Positions 16,280-24,458 of a stretch of 55,873 nt of DNA are shown here, piece by piece (position 1 is the stretch's first letter; the number at the start of each line of letters is the position of its first letter). Below the pieces are notes generated by a model. It was not told the origin of the DNA. It ran no database searches and saw only the letters and a program-made list of their open reading frames with translations. The translations under genes were made by a program, and so were the position numbers. The DNA is from JAVBNO01 sp031551485 (GTDB taxonomy: Bacteria; Bacillota; Clostridia; Oscillospirales; Ruminococcaceae). Location: the NCBI GenBank assembly GCA_031551485.1, contig JAVBNO010000008.1:1-55873 (forward strand), read 5' to 3'.

Positions 16280-17539
16280 TTAATTTGCCTTTAGCGTATT
16301 GATAATTTGGGTGTACATTTCCATTTTCAGGCCCGGAACCACGGTATCGATGCTTTGGGGAATGCCGGAAACGGCAATACCGCCGACATCATATTGCCCA
16401 CCGTAAAGCCCGGTGCGAAAGCCGTATTTTTCAAAAGCGAGCTGTTGCACTTCTTTTTCATTCAAAGCGTCAATGTACTGGCTGCCGTCCTGCGTAAAAG
16501 CGGTGACACAATGGGAATTCCAAACCGTGGGAACGGGGTACAAAATGCGAATACGACTTCTCAGGCTGGCATACCCCTCAGGGTTGTTATTGGCAAAATC
16601 GATGATGCTTTTTTCGTAATCGACAATCATGGGTTGGCCACCCATGCCGGTGCGCAGATACAATTCAAACAGATCGGCGGGGGCATTCAGCATAAAACCA
16701 GAGAGCTTGTAATACTGCTTAAGTTCCGGCAGCACTTCCTCCAAATTGTTCGCGTTCACATTGCCGTGGGCCATAATGGCGGCCAAAAGGCCATAATAGG
16801 TGGCGCCGGGTGAAGAAGTAATCGGGTCGGTGGAGGTGATGCTGATTTTACCGTATATCTCCGGCAAGCCGATTTCCGACCAATCTTTGCCTTCGGTGAT
16901 ATAGTCCAATAGTTTACCCATATCGGTTATGTAGTAGACGCCGTCCCGCTGGGTCACAATATTTTCCCGCATCAGGGCATCGGCCACCTTGTCCCAGCTG
17001 TAAATGACAATGGGAGTGTTAAGGGCAATTGCGTTTTTGACACGGGGAAGGCGGGGTGCTTCGTCGCCGCTGGCGGACAGCTGGTAGTAATCGTAAAAAC
17101 GGGCGTCAGAGAAAAAGGCAAAATCGTAGGGCCGTTGCACGCCTTCTACGTTAATATAGAGACTGCTAGCCACTAACTTGCCATTGCTCCACGGGTCATT
17201 TTGTACCCGCAAATCATACTTATCAGATAAAATTTGGTTAAAAACGGGGTCAGCCAAAAAGTTTTCCTTGCCGCCGCCCACAGCGCCATAAATTAATTTG
17301 CCGATCAATGGCGGCGGGAGGGTGCTTTCTTCCTCTATGGAAGACGATACCTCCTTTACGGAAGACGATCTTTCCGTCATAACAGGCCGATTGTCTTGTT
17401 GCAGGAATGCCTCATAATCGTAATCATCACGTGCATTGGGATCCAATATCTCTTTGATAGCCTGGCTGGTCGTAATACCACAGGCAACGATCATCAAAAA
17501 AAGCGAGCAGACGACAAAGACCAAGGTGGATCTCTTCAT
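16280..17539 (-). CDS. Binding-protein-like lipoprotein
   Basis: 419 residues. The N terminus is a lipoprotein signal (KRSTLVFVVCSLFLMIVACG) with lipobox IVAC and lipidated Cys20. A Ser/Glu-rich linker (about 50-75) precedes a globular domain resembling a type 2 extracellular substrate-binding protein (segments such as DFAFFSDARFYDYYQ, VIYSWDKVADALMRE and SITSTDPITSSPGATYYGLLAA). No permease or ATPase accompanies it, so it is unlikely to be a normal importer component. It lies between xpaC and telA, 29 bp ahead of telA, and may sense or present an anion for that system. The ATG has AAGGAGG at 12 bases, a long spacing. Fold assignment is moderate; ligand unknown. Confidence 0.75.
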   Translation of the reverse strand: MKRSTLVFVVCSLFLMIVACGITTSQAIKEILDPNARDDYDYEAFLQQDNRPVMTERSSSVKEVSSSIEEESTLPPPLIGKLIYGAVGGGKENFLADPVFNQILSDKYDLRVQNDPWSNGKLVASSLYINVEGVQRPYDFAFFSDARFYDYYQLSASGDEAPRLPRVKNAIALNTPIVIYSWDKVADALMRENIVTQRDGVYYITDMGKLLDYITEGKDWSEIGLPEIYGKISITSTDPITSSPGATYYGLLAAIMAHGNVNANNLEEVLPELKQYYKLSGFMLNAPADLFELYLRTGMGGQPMIVDYEKSIIDFANNNPEGYASLRSRIRILYPVPTVWNSHCVTAFTQDGSQYIDALNEKEVQQLAFEKYGFRTGLYGGQYDVGGIAVSGIPQSIDTVVPGLKMEMYTQIINTLKAN

Positions 17540-17592
17540 GGATGGGCTGTACCTCCTTCAACGTATACACCACAAGCGGAACAGCCTTTGGG

Positions 17593-18255
17593 TTAACCCA
17601 AAGGCCGGGGGGTAATGTCAAAATCGCCGCTGTCTAACAGGCCTTCGTTTTTCAGGGTAGTGGTCATCACGTCAATGTCCAAACCGGCATCCATAAGGTC
17701 ATCTTCAAACAAGGCTTTGAGCTGATTTTTCATGGCGCTTTCCATCTCGGACATAAACTTTTGCACCTTTTCCCGAAACTTGGAATCGTCCTCTACTGCG
17801 CCTTTGCTTTCGGCCCGAACATATTTGCCCAAAATAGAGCAGGTGACCGGCAGATAATAATCCATAAAATTTGTGATGGTGGTGACATCTTTGGGGCTTT
17901 GGAAAAGCGTATCAATAATTTTTTTCGAGGAGTCATATACATGCTCGGCGGACTGTCGGATTTTGGGGTCGGAAACAGATTTGGCATATTTGGCGATTTC
18001 GACCGCTTTCAAATTGGCCGCTTTGACCTGGGCAAACGCCTCCGAGAATTCCTGCTGCTGGGCGAGGATAGGATTGGACGCGAGGGGATTGCTTTCAGAC
18101 TTTGTAAAGATAAAAGCAAAAATATAAAAGGAAAGCAGGCCGAAAATCAGGCTGACAATCGCATTGCCCGCAACAAAATAGATGAAAAGGAAACAGGCGA
18201 GCGATATCGCCAGGCTAATGACAAGCCCCGCCTTGCTTAATACTCTTTTTTTCAT
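17593..18255 (-). CDS. XpaC family membrane protein
   Basis: 220 residues. Two close hydrophobic helices near the N terminus (about 9-28 and 31-50) anchor a cytosolic helical domain containing AAELKAV-like helices, YDSSKKIIDTLFQSPKDVTTI and MDYYLPVTCSILGKYV, the pattern of the XpaC family (named 5-bromo-4-chloroindolyl phosphate hydrolysis protein from an old indirect phenotype; an actual hydrolase activity is doubtful). AGGAGG lies ahead of ATG 18255. It sits upstream of the lipoprotein and telA on the same strand, and downstream of a small HPr-like gene. The XpaC-TelA pair is conserved across Firmicutes. Confidence 0.85.
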   Translation of the reverse strand: MKKRVLSKAGLVISLAISLACFLFIYFVAGNAIVSLIFGLLSFYIFAFIFTKSESNPLASNPILAQQQEFSEAFAQVKAANLKAVEIAKYAKSVSDPKIRQSAEHVYDSSKKIIDTLFQSPKDVTTITNFMDYYLPVTCSILGKYVRAESKGAVEDDSKFREKVQKFMSEMESAMKNQLKALFEDDLMDAGLDIDVMTTTLKNEGLLDSGDFDITPRPLG

Positions 18256-18312
18256 TTACATTTCCTCCTGTTGGGCAAAATAATATGAGCTGCGCCTGAT
18301 TTTGACGGTGTT

Positions 18313-18540
18313 TCAAACGTTTTTACCGATGTTTTGAATGGAGTTGTGGAACGATTCAGATTCGGAGACGACCAAAATTGGTTGGCTGAAATCAAGGGAA
18401 AATAAGCCGATAAAAGATTTGGCATCCACCATAATTTGCCCATCCGGCGAATGGAGGCCGACATCTTTGTCGCAGCGGGTGGCCAACAGCTGAATTTGTT
18501 GCAGCTCATCGATGGTGGCGAACTGTTTTTTACTGATCAT
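18313..18540 (-). CDS. Small HPr-like protein
   Basis: 75 residues resembling the HPr phosphocarrier fold: the VDAKSFIGLFSLDFSQPILVV segment (in parts, VDAKSFIGLFSLDF) corresponds to the Ser46 helix region of HPr (LKSIMGxxSL). The classical active-site block GIHARPA is absent; a short VGLHSPDG stretch stands before the helix, so it probably cannot accept phosphate from Enzyme I in the usual way. Similar short HPr-like proteins occur in clostridia. The start is the ATG at 18540, seven bases after AAAGGTGAT; an in-frame GTG at 18552 lies inside that ribosome binding site. It appears to be the first gene of the xpaC-lipoprotein-telA operon (57 bp gap). Confidence 0.7.
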   Translation of the reverse strand: MISKKQFATIDELQQIQLLATRCDKDVGLHSPDGQIMVDAKSFIGLFSLDFSQPILVVSESESFHNSIQNIGKNV

Positions 18541-18762
18541 GTTTGTTATCACCTTTCACACAAAAGTATTTTCGTCAAACGGTTTTATATCTCCATGTCC
18601 TTCTGACAAGTATTTTTCTATAGCTCATAGCGCTTTTGGGGACGCTATTGTCTATTCATCGACAAACGCCTGCAATTATAGTATCATTGTACCCTTCAAT
18701 AGTCAATAAAGATGGATTAAGCTTAGATTAAATTGGCATGAGATTCGCCTGTATGCTGGACA

Positions 18763-18790
18763 TTGCCCCTTTTTGCGGGTATGCTATAAA
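18763..18790 (+). promoter_or_regulatory. Candidate promoter for the PPOX-GNAT-phosphoesterase run
   Basis: TTGCCC (18763-18768), a 16-bp spacer and TATAAA (18785-18790), about 27 bp ahead of the GGAGG of the next gene. The rest of the 283-bp divergent region (18541-18823) shows no other clear site. Confidence 0.45.
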
Positions 18791-18823
18791 GGTATCTTGA
18801 GTAAAGACGTTGGAGGCGGCAAC

Positions 18824-19285
18824 ATGCGAAGAAAAGACCGGGAAATGACCGACAGGAATGACATTGAAGCTATTTTGAAAAGCTGTGTGCTTTGCCACTT
18901 GGGCATGTGCGACGGCGATCGGCCCTATGTGCTGCCCCTTAATTACGGCTACCAAGATGGATGTGTCTACATACACGGGGCCGGCGAAGGGCAGAAGCTG
19001 GACATTTTGCGGCAAAACCGTAACGTATGCGTGACCGTGGAGCGGGATGTCGCCATCCAAAAAGGGGAGAGGCCGGAGGATTGTACTACGCTGTATCAAA
19101 GTGTTGTTGCTTTTGGCAAAGCAGAGCTGGTTACCGATGAGGCCGGCAAGCAGGAGGGCCTTGCTATTTTGATGGCCCAGCACGGCGAGCCTTTGCAAGG
19201 GCCGTTGCCCGCCGCGGTGCTGGCCCGGCTTACGGTCATCAGGGTTCGGTTGGATACAATGACAGGGAAGAGGCACATGAAATGA
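18824..19285 (+). CDS. Pyridoxamine 5'-phosphate oxidase family protein (NimA-like)
   Basis: 153 residues with the split-barrel flavin-binding fold. It starts MRRKDREMTDRNDI, followed by LGMCDGDRPYVLPLNYGY and YIHGAGEGQKLDIL and then VCVTVERD, the usual sequence of the NimA-like branch (homologues bind FMN or heme; some reduce nitroimidazoles). The ATG at 18824 follows GGAGGCGG; the in-frame opening reaching 18773 lies upstream of that site. The end overlaps the GNAT gene by 4 bp (ATGA). The function in this organism is not known; an oxidative-stress role is plausible. Confidence 0.85.
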   Translation: MRRKDREMTDRNDIEAILKSCVLCHLGMCDGDRPYVLPLNYGYQDGCVYIHGAGEGQKLDILRQNRNVCVTVERDVAIQKGERPEDCTTLYQSVVAFGKAELVTDEAGKQEGLAILMAQHGEPLQGPLPAAVLARLTVIRVRLDTMTGKRHMK

Positions 19286-19806
19286 AAGAGCGTGTTGTAT
19301 TGCGGCCGTGGACGATGGCCGACGCCCCCATGTTACAAATATATGCCAACAACCCGCAAATTGCCGCCAATTTGCGGGACGGGTTTCCCCACCCCTACAA
19401 CCTGGAGGATGCCAAAGCGTTTATTGCTGCGGCGGCACAGGGGAAAGACCAATATATCGCCGCCATCGAAGTAGACGGAAAAGCAGTGGGTTCTATCGGC
19501 ATCTTTTTAAAGGGTGATATTTACCGCAAAAGCGTGGAAATTGGCTATTGGCTGGCGGAACCATTTTGGGGGCAGGGTATTATGAGCGAAGCTGTCCGCC
19601 AAATTGTGGCATATGCTTTTGCCCACTATGACATTGTGCGGGTATACGCGGAACCGTTTGCCCACAATGCGGCCTCCCGCCGGGTGCTGGAAAAATCGGG
19701 CTTTGTGCTGGAAGGCATTTTGCAAAAGAACGCCATCAAAAATGGGCAGCTGATTGACAGCTGCATTTACGGGCTTGTGCGGTTGCCAGAGGGGTGTGCA
19801 GAATGA
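19282..19806 (+). CDS. GNAT family N-acetyltransferase (RimJ/RimL-like)
   Basis: 174 residues, probably acetyl-CoA-dependent acetylation of a protein N terminus or small molecule. It begins KERVVLRPWTMADAPML, typical of the RimJ/RimL subgroup, and has IGYWLAEPFWGQGIMSEAVRQIVAYAF (acetyl-CoA site, cited in parts: WGQGIMSEA) and PFAHNAASRRVLEKSGF near the C terminus. The start overlaps the preceding gene and the stop overlaps the phosphoesterase, so the three genes are coupled. The substrate cannot be predicted. Confidence 0.9.
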   Translation: MKERVVLRPWTMADAPMLQIYANNPQIAANLRDGFPHPYNLEDAKAFIAAAAQGKDQYIAAIEVDGKAVGSIGIFLKGDIYRKSVEIGYWLAEPFWGQGIMSEAVRQIVAYAFAHYDIVRVYAEPFAHNAASRRVLEKSGFVLEGILQKNAIKNGQLIDSCIYGLVRLPEGCAE

Positions 19807-20654
19807 GCAAAAAAAATGGCGGTGTCTGGCTGGCGGTTCCGGCTCTATTGGCCGCCGGGGCGGCAGGAGCACTTAGCGTCGGATATATGGGCGCCCGCAA
19901 ATTTACCGTGCAAAACATATTTTATAAAACTTCCCGGCTGCCGGCCGGCCGCAAGGTGCGCATTGCGCAGCTTTCCGACCTGCATTTAGGCCAGCATTTT
20001 AAAGTGGAGAAGCTGGCGGGGGTTGTGGCCAAAACAGCCGCCCTAGCGCCCGATATTTTGGTGTTTACCGGGGATCTGTTTGATTCGCGGGACAAGTGGG
20101 GTGAATTTACCCAGGAGCTGGTACTGCGTCTTTTGGATCATTTGCCGGCCAAGGCCACCAAGCTGGCTGTGTTGGGCAACCACGATTTTCGCGGCGACGG
20201 CTGCGGGCTTACGGCGGCGCTGCTGCAAACGGCGGGCTTTCGGGTGTTGCGCAACGAGGCTGTCACCTTGGCGCAGTGGGGCATTCGGGCCATTGGCGTG
20301 GACGATATTCTGCTGGGGGATGGCTGTCTGTGCCCGGTGGGTGACCTTTGTGACGAAAAGCTGTTCAACCTGGCATTGGTGCACGAACCGGACGCGGCCG
20401 ATATTTTTTCGGAATATCCCATTGATTTGCAGCTTTCCGGACATACCCACGGACGTCAGATTAATTTGCCGTTGGTGTCCGACTTTATCCTGCCACACAT
20501 GGGGGACCGGTATATCTCGGGGCGGTATATCATTCACAAAGAAGGCGGCCGGGATATGCGGGTATATGTGAACCGGGGCATTGGCACGACAAAGCTGCCG
20601 CTGCGGTTTTTATGTGGCGCCGAGATCACCTGCATCGATATCAAAGGGGAATAG
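19803..20654 (+). CDS. Metallophosphoesterase (YkuE/YaeI-like)
   Basis: 283 residues. An N-terminal hydrophobic anchor (about 10-30) precedes a calcineurin-type domain with all metal motifs: SDLHLG, TGDLFDSRD, LGNHDFRG, LVHEPD and SGHTHGRQINLP. Homologues are membrane-attached and often act on lipid pyrophosphates such as UDP-diacylglucosamine or undecaprenyl pyrophosphate. ATG 19803 overlaps the GNAT stop codon; an in-frame GTG nine bases earlier is less likely. It is the last gene of this short operon; a terminator follows. Confidence 0.92.
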   Translation: MSKKNGGVWLAVPALLAAGAAGALSVGYMGARKFTVQNIFYKTSRLPAGRKVRIAQLSDLHLGQHFKVEKLAGVVAKTAALAPDILVFTGDLFDSRDKWGEFTQELVLRLLDHLPAKATKLAVLGNHDFRGDGCGLTAALLQTAGFRVLRNEAVTLAQWGIRAIGVDDILLGDGCLCPVGDLCDEKLFNLALVHEPDAADIFSEYPIDLQLSGHTHGRQINLPLVSDFILPHMGDRYISGRYIIHKEGGRDMRVYVNRGIGTTKLPLRFLCGAEITCIDIKGE

Positions 20655-20688
20655 GACATACCGCCCCTCTATCCAGCTCGACCTGTTG

Positions 20689-20737
20689 ATGGCAGCCTTG
20701 ACTATCATTTTGATGATAATCAAGGCTGCCATTTTTG
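20689..20737 (+). terminator. Terminator of the PPOX-GNAT-phosphoesterase operon
   Basis: ATGGCAGCCTTGA pairs with TCAAGGCTGCCAT, with a further inner stem (ATCAT/ATGAT), followed by TTTTT. Confidence 0.93.
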
Positions 20738-20759
20738 TGTTGCGCTGTGATCTTTTCTC

Positions 20760-20788
20760 TTGTATTAACTGGCAATATTTGCTATAAT
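20760..20788 (+). promoter_or_regulatory. Promoter of the AIM24 gene
   Basis: TTGTAT (20760-20765), a 17-bp spacer and a perfect TATAAT (20783-20788), about 55 bp ahead of the ATG at 20844. One of the clearest vegetative promoters in the window. Confidence 0.8.
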
Positions 20789-20843
20789 CTTGATGGTTGC
20801 CGCAGGCGGCCAAACACATTAATGATGACAGGGGAGAGTACAT

Positions 20844-21521
20844 ATGCAATACAAAATTACAGGCGAGTTAATGCCGGCGCTGGATATCACTTTAACACAG
20901 GGCGAGCAAATTTATACCCAGTCCGGCGGAATGGCCTGGATGGACCCCAGCATTAAAATGGATACCAATATGAAAGGCGGCTTGATGAAGGGCCTGGGCC
21001 GTATGTTTACCGGCGAATCCCTTTTCATGGTCACCTACTCCTGCACCGCAGGCCAGGGAACCATTACATTTGTGCCCACAATGCCCGGTACGATTTTGCC
21101 GTTCGATGTGACCAATACTCACATCATTTGCCAAAAGTCGGCCTTTTTATGCGCCGAGCCCAATGTGACGCTGGATGTTGTTTTTACAAAAAAATTGATG
21201 GCTGGCATGTTTGGCGGCGAGGGCTTTATGCTGCAAAAGATCTCCGGCAGCGGCATGGTGTTTTTGGAGGCAAGCGGCCTGATTCTGGAGCGCACTTTGG
21301 CGCCCGGCGAAGTCATCTTGGTGGATACCGGCCATGTAGTGGCTTTTGAGCAGCAGGTGAATTATGAAGTGCAAACGGTAAAAGGATTCACCAATGTCTT
21401 TTTTGGCGGCGAGGGTTTGTTCCTCACCAAACTGACCGGCCCGGGCAAAGTCTATTTGCAGACGATGACGGTACAGTCGCTGGCTGAAAAAATTATTCCG
21501 TTTATTCCCGCCAAAAGCTAA
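20844..21521 (+). CDS. AIM24 family protein
   Basis: 225 residues, no signal peptide or membrane helix; an all-beta protein of the TIGR00266/AIM24 family, recognised from the QGEQIYTQSGGMAWMDPSI start and the GLMKGLGRMFTGESLFMVTY and GGEGFMLQKISGSGMVFLEASG segments. The family is found in bacteria and mitochondria; no molecular function is established. It is transcribed alone from a good promoter and ends at a bidirectional terminator facing the OLD nuclease gene. The ribosome binding site is GGGGAG. Confidence 0.92.
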   Translation: MQYKITGELMPALDITLTQGEQIYTQSGGMAWMDPSIKMDTNMKGGLMKGLGRMFTGESLFMVTYSCTAGQGTITFVPTMPGTILPFDVTNTHIICQKSAFLCAEPNVTLDVVFTKKLMAGMFGGEGFMLQKISGSGMVFLEASGLILERTLAPGEVILVDTGHVVAFEQQVNYEVQTVKGFTNVFFGGEGLFLTKLTGPGKVYLQTMTVQSLAEKIIPFIPAKS

Positions 21522-21542
21522 TTATTTCCACAGGCGAAAAAG

Positions 21543-21573
21543 AACGCCGGCCCATTTCAATTGGGCCGGCGTT
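21543..21573. terminator. Bidirectional terminator, AIM24 / OLD nuclease
   Basis: AACGCCGGCCCA pairs with TGGGCCGGCGTT around a seven-base loop, followed by TTTT, with A-rich sequence on the left side. Confidence 0.9.
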
Positions 21574-21585
21574 TTGGTATATGTA

Positions 21586-23298
21586 TTATTCGGTGCCTTG
21601 CGTTTTGGCCGTGCCGCTGGCCAGCTCAACCGCCCGCATAATGGGGGCGGTCAGGCAGGCGGGCAAATCCCCTTTGCGTCTGACATGTTCCTGCATAAAT
21701 TCCACAATGCGCTGGGGTTTGTTTTTGCCGTTTTGCTCCATACCCAAATTGGCCTCGATGTTTTCGCGCATCCAAAATAGATTTTCTTTTGCCACAAGCC
21801 GGATGAATTTTTTGTTTTTATCTTTGCTGTAGTCATTATCCCATTCCAGCCGCTGTCGCTCCTTGGGGCTGCGCACACCGTCGACAGGATGAATGTCATC
21901 GTCTACCACCACAACAAAAGGGATAGAGAAAGCGCGGGCCACCCGAATGAAAACAAGAATTTTATCTTTGCCGCCGCATTCAATAATGGAGATGCCCATC
22001 CGGTTTAGCGAGACACCCGCCAGCCGGGCCGCGTGGGGAAAAACCACTTCCTCGGTTTCGCCCTCTACTAAAATGACCGCCCGGGCGAACAAAAGCTCGC
22101 TGCGCTGGGTGTCGAAAAAGTTATGCAGTTTTAGGACGCTGCGGTCATCGTCAATCAGTTCATGTGGGTTGCAGATTTTGGCGGAGGTGCCACTTGCTGC
22201 CGCGCGGCGCACAAGGCAGACTTTTTCAGGTTCGTGCAGGCGGACGAAAATGGGGGAATGGGTGGTGAGAAATATTTGATTTTGGTTGGCCAGATCATTG
22301 AGAATGTCGCTGTAATCCCGGGCTTTTTGGGGGTGCAAAAAAGCTTCGGGTTCTTCAATGGCAAAAATGGTATTTTGATTTTTGATTTGCTGGTAGGTAC
22401 GCAGAATAGCGATGACGATATCGCTTTGCATACCGGCGCCCACATTGTCGGCGGCTGTAGTTAAACCCAATTGATCGACAAACAGCTGAAGATTTTTATA
22501 TAGATCCATGGGATCATGGGTGTCAAAGCGCAGCTTGATTTGTCCGGTGCCGGTGGAAAAGCCCATTTGTTCCAGGGCATTTTTTTGAATGCTTTTTTCA
22601 ATCGCGTTCAGCTCATCGGTGCGCAGATATTGATATGCTTCCTGCAATTTTACCTGAAATGCCTCGCGGCGGGGCATTTGTACCGTGCGGCCGTCTGCCA
22701 AAGGTACGCTTACTTTTTCGTCGCCAGCCGTAATGCTGGCGTTCACCGAATCCAGCAGCTTTTTAAGCACCGACCAGCGCCCTTTGGGGTCGCTTTTGCC
22801 GTAATCGGCCAGCACGTCCACATAAACAAAGGGTACCTTGGCGCGAATGCGGTTGGTGACTTTGACGTTCTGCCAGCGGCCTTTGTAAGGGGTGTCAGGC
22901 TGCCACGGTTCCTGGGGGCATTGGAGCACAGTGCCTTTTTCACCCAAACAGCAAAATTCGGTGCGCAGGCTGGCGGCTGCATATTCTACCGCTTTGTGCA
23001 GGTGGCAGCGCAGTTCGAACCCGCCAATCACAACAGGATAACCGTTGATGCGCTCCTCCCACGGGGCATCAAAAAACAGCTGGATGACAATGTCCCGGCT
23101 GCCGTCCCCATAGTGAAAATCCTCGAAACTAAACGCGTTTTCGCTGGGCCAGTTGTCGCCCAGCAACAAATTGATCGCCTTAAGAATATTGGATTTGCCG
23201 GAATTGTTTTCCCCAATCAGGGCGCAATACGCGCCGGGGGTAAAGTCCAGTGATTTAATGCTGCGATAATTTTCAATGTGAATGCGGGCGATTTTCAT
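21586..23298 (-). CDS. OLD family ATP-dependent nuclease (AAA ATPase + TOPRIM)
   Basis: 570 residues. An SMC-like ABC ATPase is split around a middle insertion: the start ARIHIENYRSIKSLDF, Walker A GENNSGKS (29-36), the signature/Walker B region FAIEEPEAFLHP near 315 and the H-loop FLTTHSPIF. A C-terminal TOPRIM domain follows with ILVEGETEE near 412 and VVVDDD near 460. This is the overcoming-lysogenization-defect (OLD) family; members cut DNA and protect against phage or help repair. No UvrD-type helicase is next to it, so it is a stand-alone (class 1) OLD rather than a Gabija pair. Its GC content and convergent layout look like the neighbouring core genes rather than a recent island. Confidence 0.92.
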   Translation of the reverse strand: MKIARIHIENYRSIKSLDFTPGAYCALIGENNSGKSNILKAINLLLGDNWPSENAFSFEDFHYGDGSRDIVIQLFFDAPWEERINGYPVVIGGFELRCHLHKAVEYAAASLRTEFCCLGEKGTVLQCPQEPWQPDTPYKGRWQNVKVTNRIRAKVPFVYVDVLADYGKSDPKGRWSVLKKLLDSVNASITAGDEKVSVPLADGRTVQMPRREAFQVKLQEAYQYLRTDELNAIEKSIQKNALEQMGFSTGTGQIKLRFDTHDPMDLYKNLQLFVDQLGLTTAADNVGAGMQSDIVIAILRTYQQIKNQNTIFAIEEPEAFLHPQKARDYSDILNDLANQNQIFLTTHSPIFVRLHEPEKVCLVRRAAASGTSAKICNPHELIDDDRSVLKLHNFFDTQRSELLFARAVILVEGETEEVVFPHAARLAGVSLNRMGISIIECGGKDKILVFIRVARAFSIPFVVVVDDDIHPVDGVRSPKERQRLEWDNDYSKDKNKKFIRLVAKENLFWMRENIEANLGMEQNGKNKPQRIVEFMQEHVRRKGDLPACLTAPIMRAVELASGTAKTQGTE

Positions 23299-23522
23299 GG
23301 GTCAGTCACACCTCGATTTCTTTTGTATTTTATCACAAAAGCATAAAACATTCTACTTTGAATCCAAAGGATCCGTCCAAAATGTAAAATTGGAATTTCC
23401 TTTTTATCGTTGGCTGTTTTTTTGCATTCTCTCTCCAAAAATTAAACCAGACTTTCGCGGGTAAGTTGCATTTTAAAAAGGGAACACTATTATTACTTCA
23501 ATCAGAAAGGAGTAAAAAAAAG

Positions 23523-23741
23523 ATGGCAAACAATGCATCCAATGTTCCCGATATGCCTTTGGGTCTTGGCATGAAGTTAGCGCAAGATATTGAGGCAATG
23601 AGCTTTTTCGGGAGCCTAAATAACATGGAAAAAACAAATATTATCAATTATATACAATCCTCCACCACCGGGCCGGAGGCGGCCGAGCGTGTGGGTACTA
23701 CCGTTAATATGCTTAAGGAGCACAGATCGGATTTTTACTAA
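23523..23741 (+). CDS. Small conserved protein of unknown function
   Basis: 72 residues, no signal or membrane segment. The start is set by AAAGGAG ahead of ATG 23523. The MPLGLGMKLAQDIEAMSFFGSL stretch (in parts, PLGLGMKLAQ and AMSFFGSL) resembles short clostridial proteins with a P-x-G-x-GM-x-LAQ ... AM-x-x-F pattern; the second half is helical and charged. No function is known to me. It has its own strong terminator. Confidence 0.75.
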   Translation: MANNASNVPDMPLGLGMKLAQDIEAMSFFGSLNNMEKTNIINYIQSSTTGPEAAERVGTTVNMLKEHRSDFY

Positions 23742-23760
23742 TTGACTCGCAAATTTTAAA

Positions 23761-23800
23761 ATACGGCCGCGGTCAAATATGAAAGATCACGGCCGTATTT
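23761..23800 (+). terminator. Terminator after the 72-residue protein gene
   Basis: ATACGGCCG pairs with CGGCCGTAT, with an inner GGTC/GATC extension (one mismatch between), followed by a short T-run. Confidence 0.8.
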
Positions 23801-23824
23801 ATATGGAAAAATAAACGGTAAAAA

Positions 23825-23853
23825 TTGCGTTTTGGCCGCGATTGTGCTACAAT
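23825..23853 (+). promoter_or_regulatory. Promoter of the low-complexity protein gene
   Basis: TTGCGT (23825-23830), a 17-bp spacer and TACAAT (23848-23853), about 60 bp before ATG 23914. Confidence 0.6.
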
Positions 23854-23913
23854 GGGGCCGTGCCTAAGCACGTGTATGGATAGGCAGACATTGATCTTGA
23901 GGAGAATGATATT

Positions 23914-24336
23914 ATGGCAAAAAAATTCACGTTGGGAGATATTTTGCGCAATCCGGCGGCCAAAGCATTGTTGGAAAAATTTATGCCCGGGCTGGCGGAT
24001 AATCCGTTGCTTTCCCTTTTGGAAAATGTGGATGTCGGGGATGCCCTGGGTCAATTGGCCGGCGGCGCATCCGGGAACAGCGGTGCAGTGGCCACTTCGG
24101 GCGCGGCTGACGATGGTTTCGGTATGGATGATATGTTGGGGATGTTAATGTCCGCCATGGGCGGGGGAAGCTCTGCCTCTGTCACACCCGTATCCTCCGG
24201 TTCGTCCAAGCCCAAACCTGCCACAACAAGCGCCAAGCCGAAACCTGCCACAAGCGCCAAACCTAAGCCCGCCGCTGCCGGCACCGCACAAACCAGCACA
24301 TCCGACCGGCCGAGAATGACCAAAAAGAAAAGATAA
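23914..24336 (+). CDS. Low-complexity protein with KPKPAT repeats
   Basis: 140 residues in two parts. Residues 1 to about 45 look like a folded helical segment (FTLGDILRNPAAKALLEKFMPGL). Then come Gly/Ala/Ser-rich and Met-rich stretches (about 46-95) and a basic tail with three KPKPA repeats ending in MTKKKR. No signal peptide. TTGAGGAGAATGAT gives a strong ribosome binding site. I do not recognise the family; the tail could bind nucleic acid or an acidic partner. It is flanked by its own promoter and terminator. Confidence 0.75.
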   Translation: MAKKFTLGDILRNPAAKALLEKFMPGLADNPLLSLLENVDVGDALGQLAGGASGNSGAVATSGAADDGFGMDDMLGMLMSAMGGGSSASVTPVSSGSSKPKPATTSAKPKPATSAKPKPAAAGTAQTSTSDRPRMTKKKR

Positions 24337-24356
24337 ATACATAAACATATTGCATG

Positions 24357-24395
24357 CAAAAAGGGGGCTTTACCAAATGATCGGGCCCTCTTTTG
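24357..24395 (+). terminator. Probable terminator after the KPKPAT protein gene
   Basis: AAAAAGGGGGC on the left and GCCCTCTTTT on the right can pair (one G-U), with a long loop. Confidence 0.6.
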
Positions 24396-24458
24396 CTATA
24401 CCCTTTTAGCCACATTCATGCTATACTAAAACCAGTAACGATAAGGCAGGGGTTTGCC

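Noticed and set aside
21586..23298. Gabija-type defence pair
   Set aside because: The nuclease resembles GajA in domain order, but no UvrD/GajB-like helicase is adjacent; the neighbours are AIM24 and a small unrelated gene.
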